Position numbers and translations under genes: made by a program. Positions 5,862-5,940 of a stretch of DNA of 5,940 nt are shown piece by piece. Within the stretch, counting starts at the first letter, position 1. Each line of letters starts with the position of its first letter. The notes beneath the pieces were generated by a model. That model was not told the origin of the DNA, made no database searches, and saw only the letters and a program-made list of their open reading frames with translations. Source of the stretch: Alphaproteobacteria bacterium (GTDB lineage: Bacteria; Pseudomonadota; Alphaproteobacteria; Rhizobiales; Beijerinckiaceae); assembly GCA_009921785.1 (NCBI GenBank), contig RFXE01000118.1:1-5940 (forward strand), given 5' to 3'.

Positions 5862-5940
5862 ATGTAAATTTTGATTTTCAATATTATTGAATGTTATGAA
5901 ATAAAAATGTTCTGTTTCTGTTTCTATTTTTCTATATTGG

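Larger units (their letters stand above)
5293..5940. other. AT-rich region with no convincing gene
   Basis: This 648-base stretch is extremely AT-rich in places (6 G/C of 60 at 5701-5760, 12 of 60 at 5761-5820). I see no gene with a start, a ribosome binding site and coding character. Two short frames were noticed, at 5490-5579 (29 codons, no ATG) and 5585-5677 (GTG, 30 codons), and neither is supported. A G/C-rich island lies at 5503-5540 (23 of 38). The right end carries repeats and perfect -35 hexamers that may belong to a gene beyond the window. Confidence 0.6.

Noticed and set aside
5913..5924. Tandem TGTTTC repeat near the right edge, considered as the start of a repeat array
   Set aside because: Only two six-base units in a pyrimidine-rich tract; no spacer pattern, so not a CRISPR array.

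Overview
The window looks like the chromosome of an alphaproteobacterium, most likely of the order Hyphomicrobiales (Rhizobiales). This rests on the company of DUF1491 and DUF2336 proteins, a YcgN-type cysteine-cluster protein, and a CtrA-like and a Pho-box-like site. Base composition is moderate over the first 4.3 kb (31 G/C in 60 bases at 181-240) and falls sharply towards the right end (6 G/C in 60 at 5701-5760). Genus cannot be read from this sequence.

Left part (1-1624), all on the + strand: the C-terminal end of a peptidoglycan-binding-domain protein, a DUF1491 protein starting six bases after it, and, 42 bases later, a 353-residue NAD(P)-dependent oxidoreductase of the malate/L-lactate dehydrogenase 2 family. 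The three are close enough to be co-transcribed. A 217-base gap follows, carrying helically phased TGTCAT repeats that resemble a PhoB box, and leads to a 97-residue conserved-type small protein (1842-2135).

Middle part (2187-3597): a 355-residue DUF2336 protein on the - strand converges on the 97-residue gene. It is divergent from a 60-residue basic protein that starts with GTG behind a strong ribosome binding site. The 160-base divergent region holds a strongly folding inverted-repeat block just ahead of the DUF2336 gene and a near-consensus CtrA site.

Right part (3598-5940): a gap of about 300 bases crowded with short inverted repeats, then ycgN. After that comes a secreted trypsin-fold serine protease with its own near-consensus sigma-70 promoter, then 648 bases of very AT-rich sequence without a convincing gene. 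The protease and the AT-rich tail differ in composition from the left part and may be an acquired segment or the edge of an accessory region.

No gene cluster here amounts to an obvious new defence, mobile or biosynthetic system. The points most worth following are the Pho-box-like array, the structured leader of the DUF2336 gene, the small GTG-started gene, the protease with a non-trypsin S1 pocket, and the repeats at 5816-5861.
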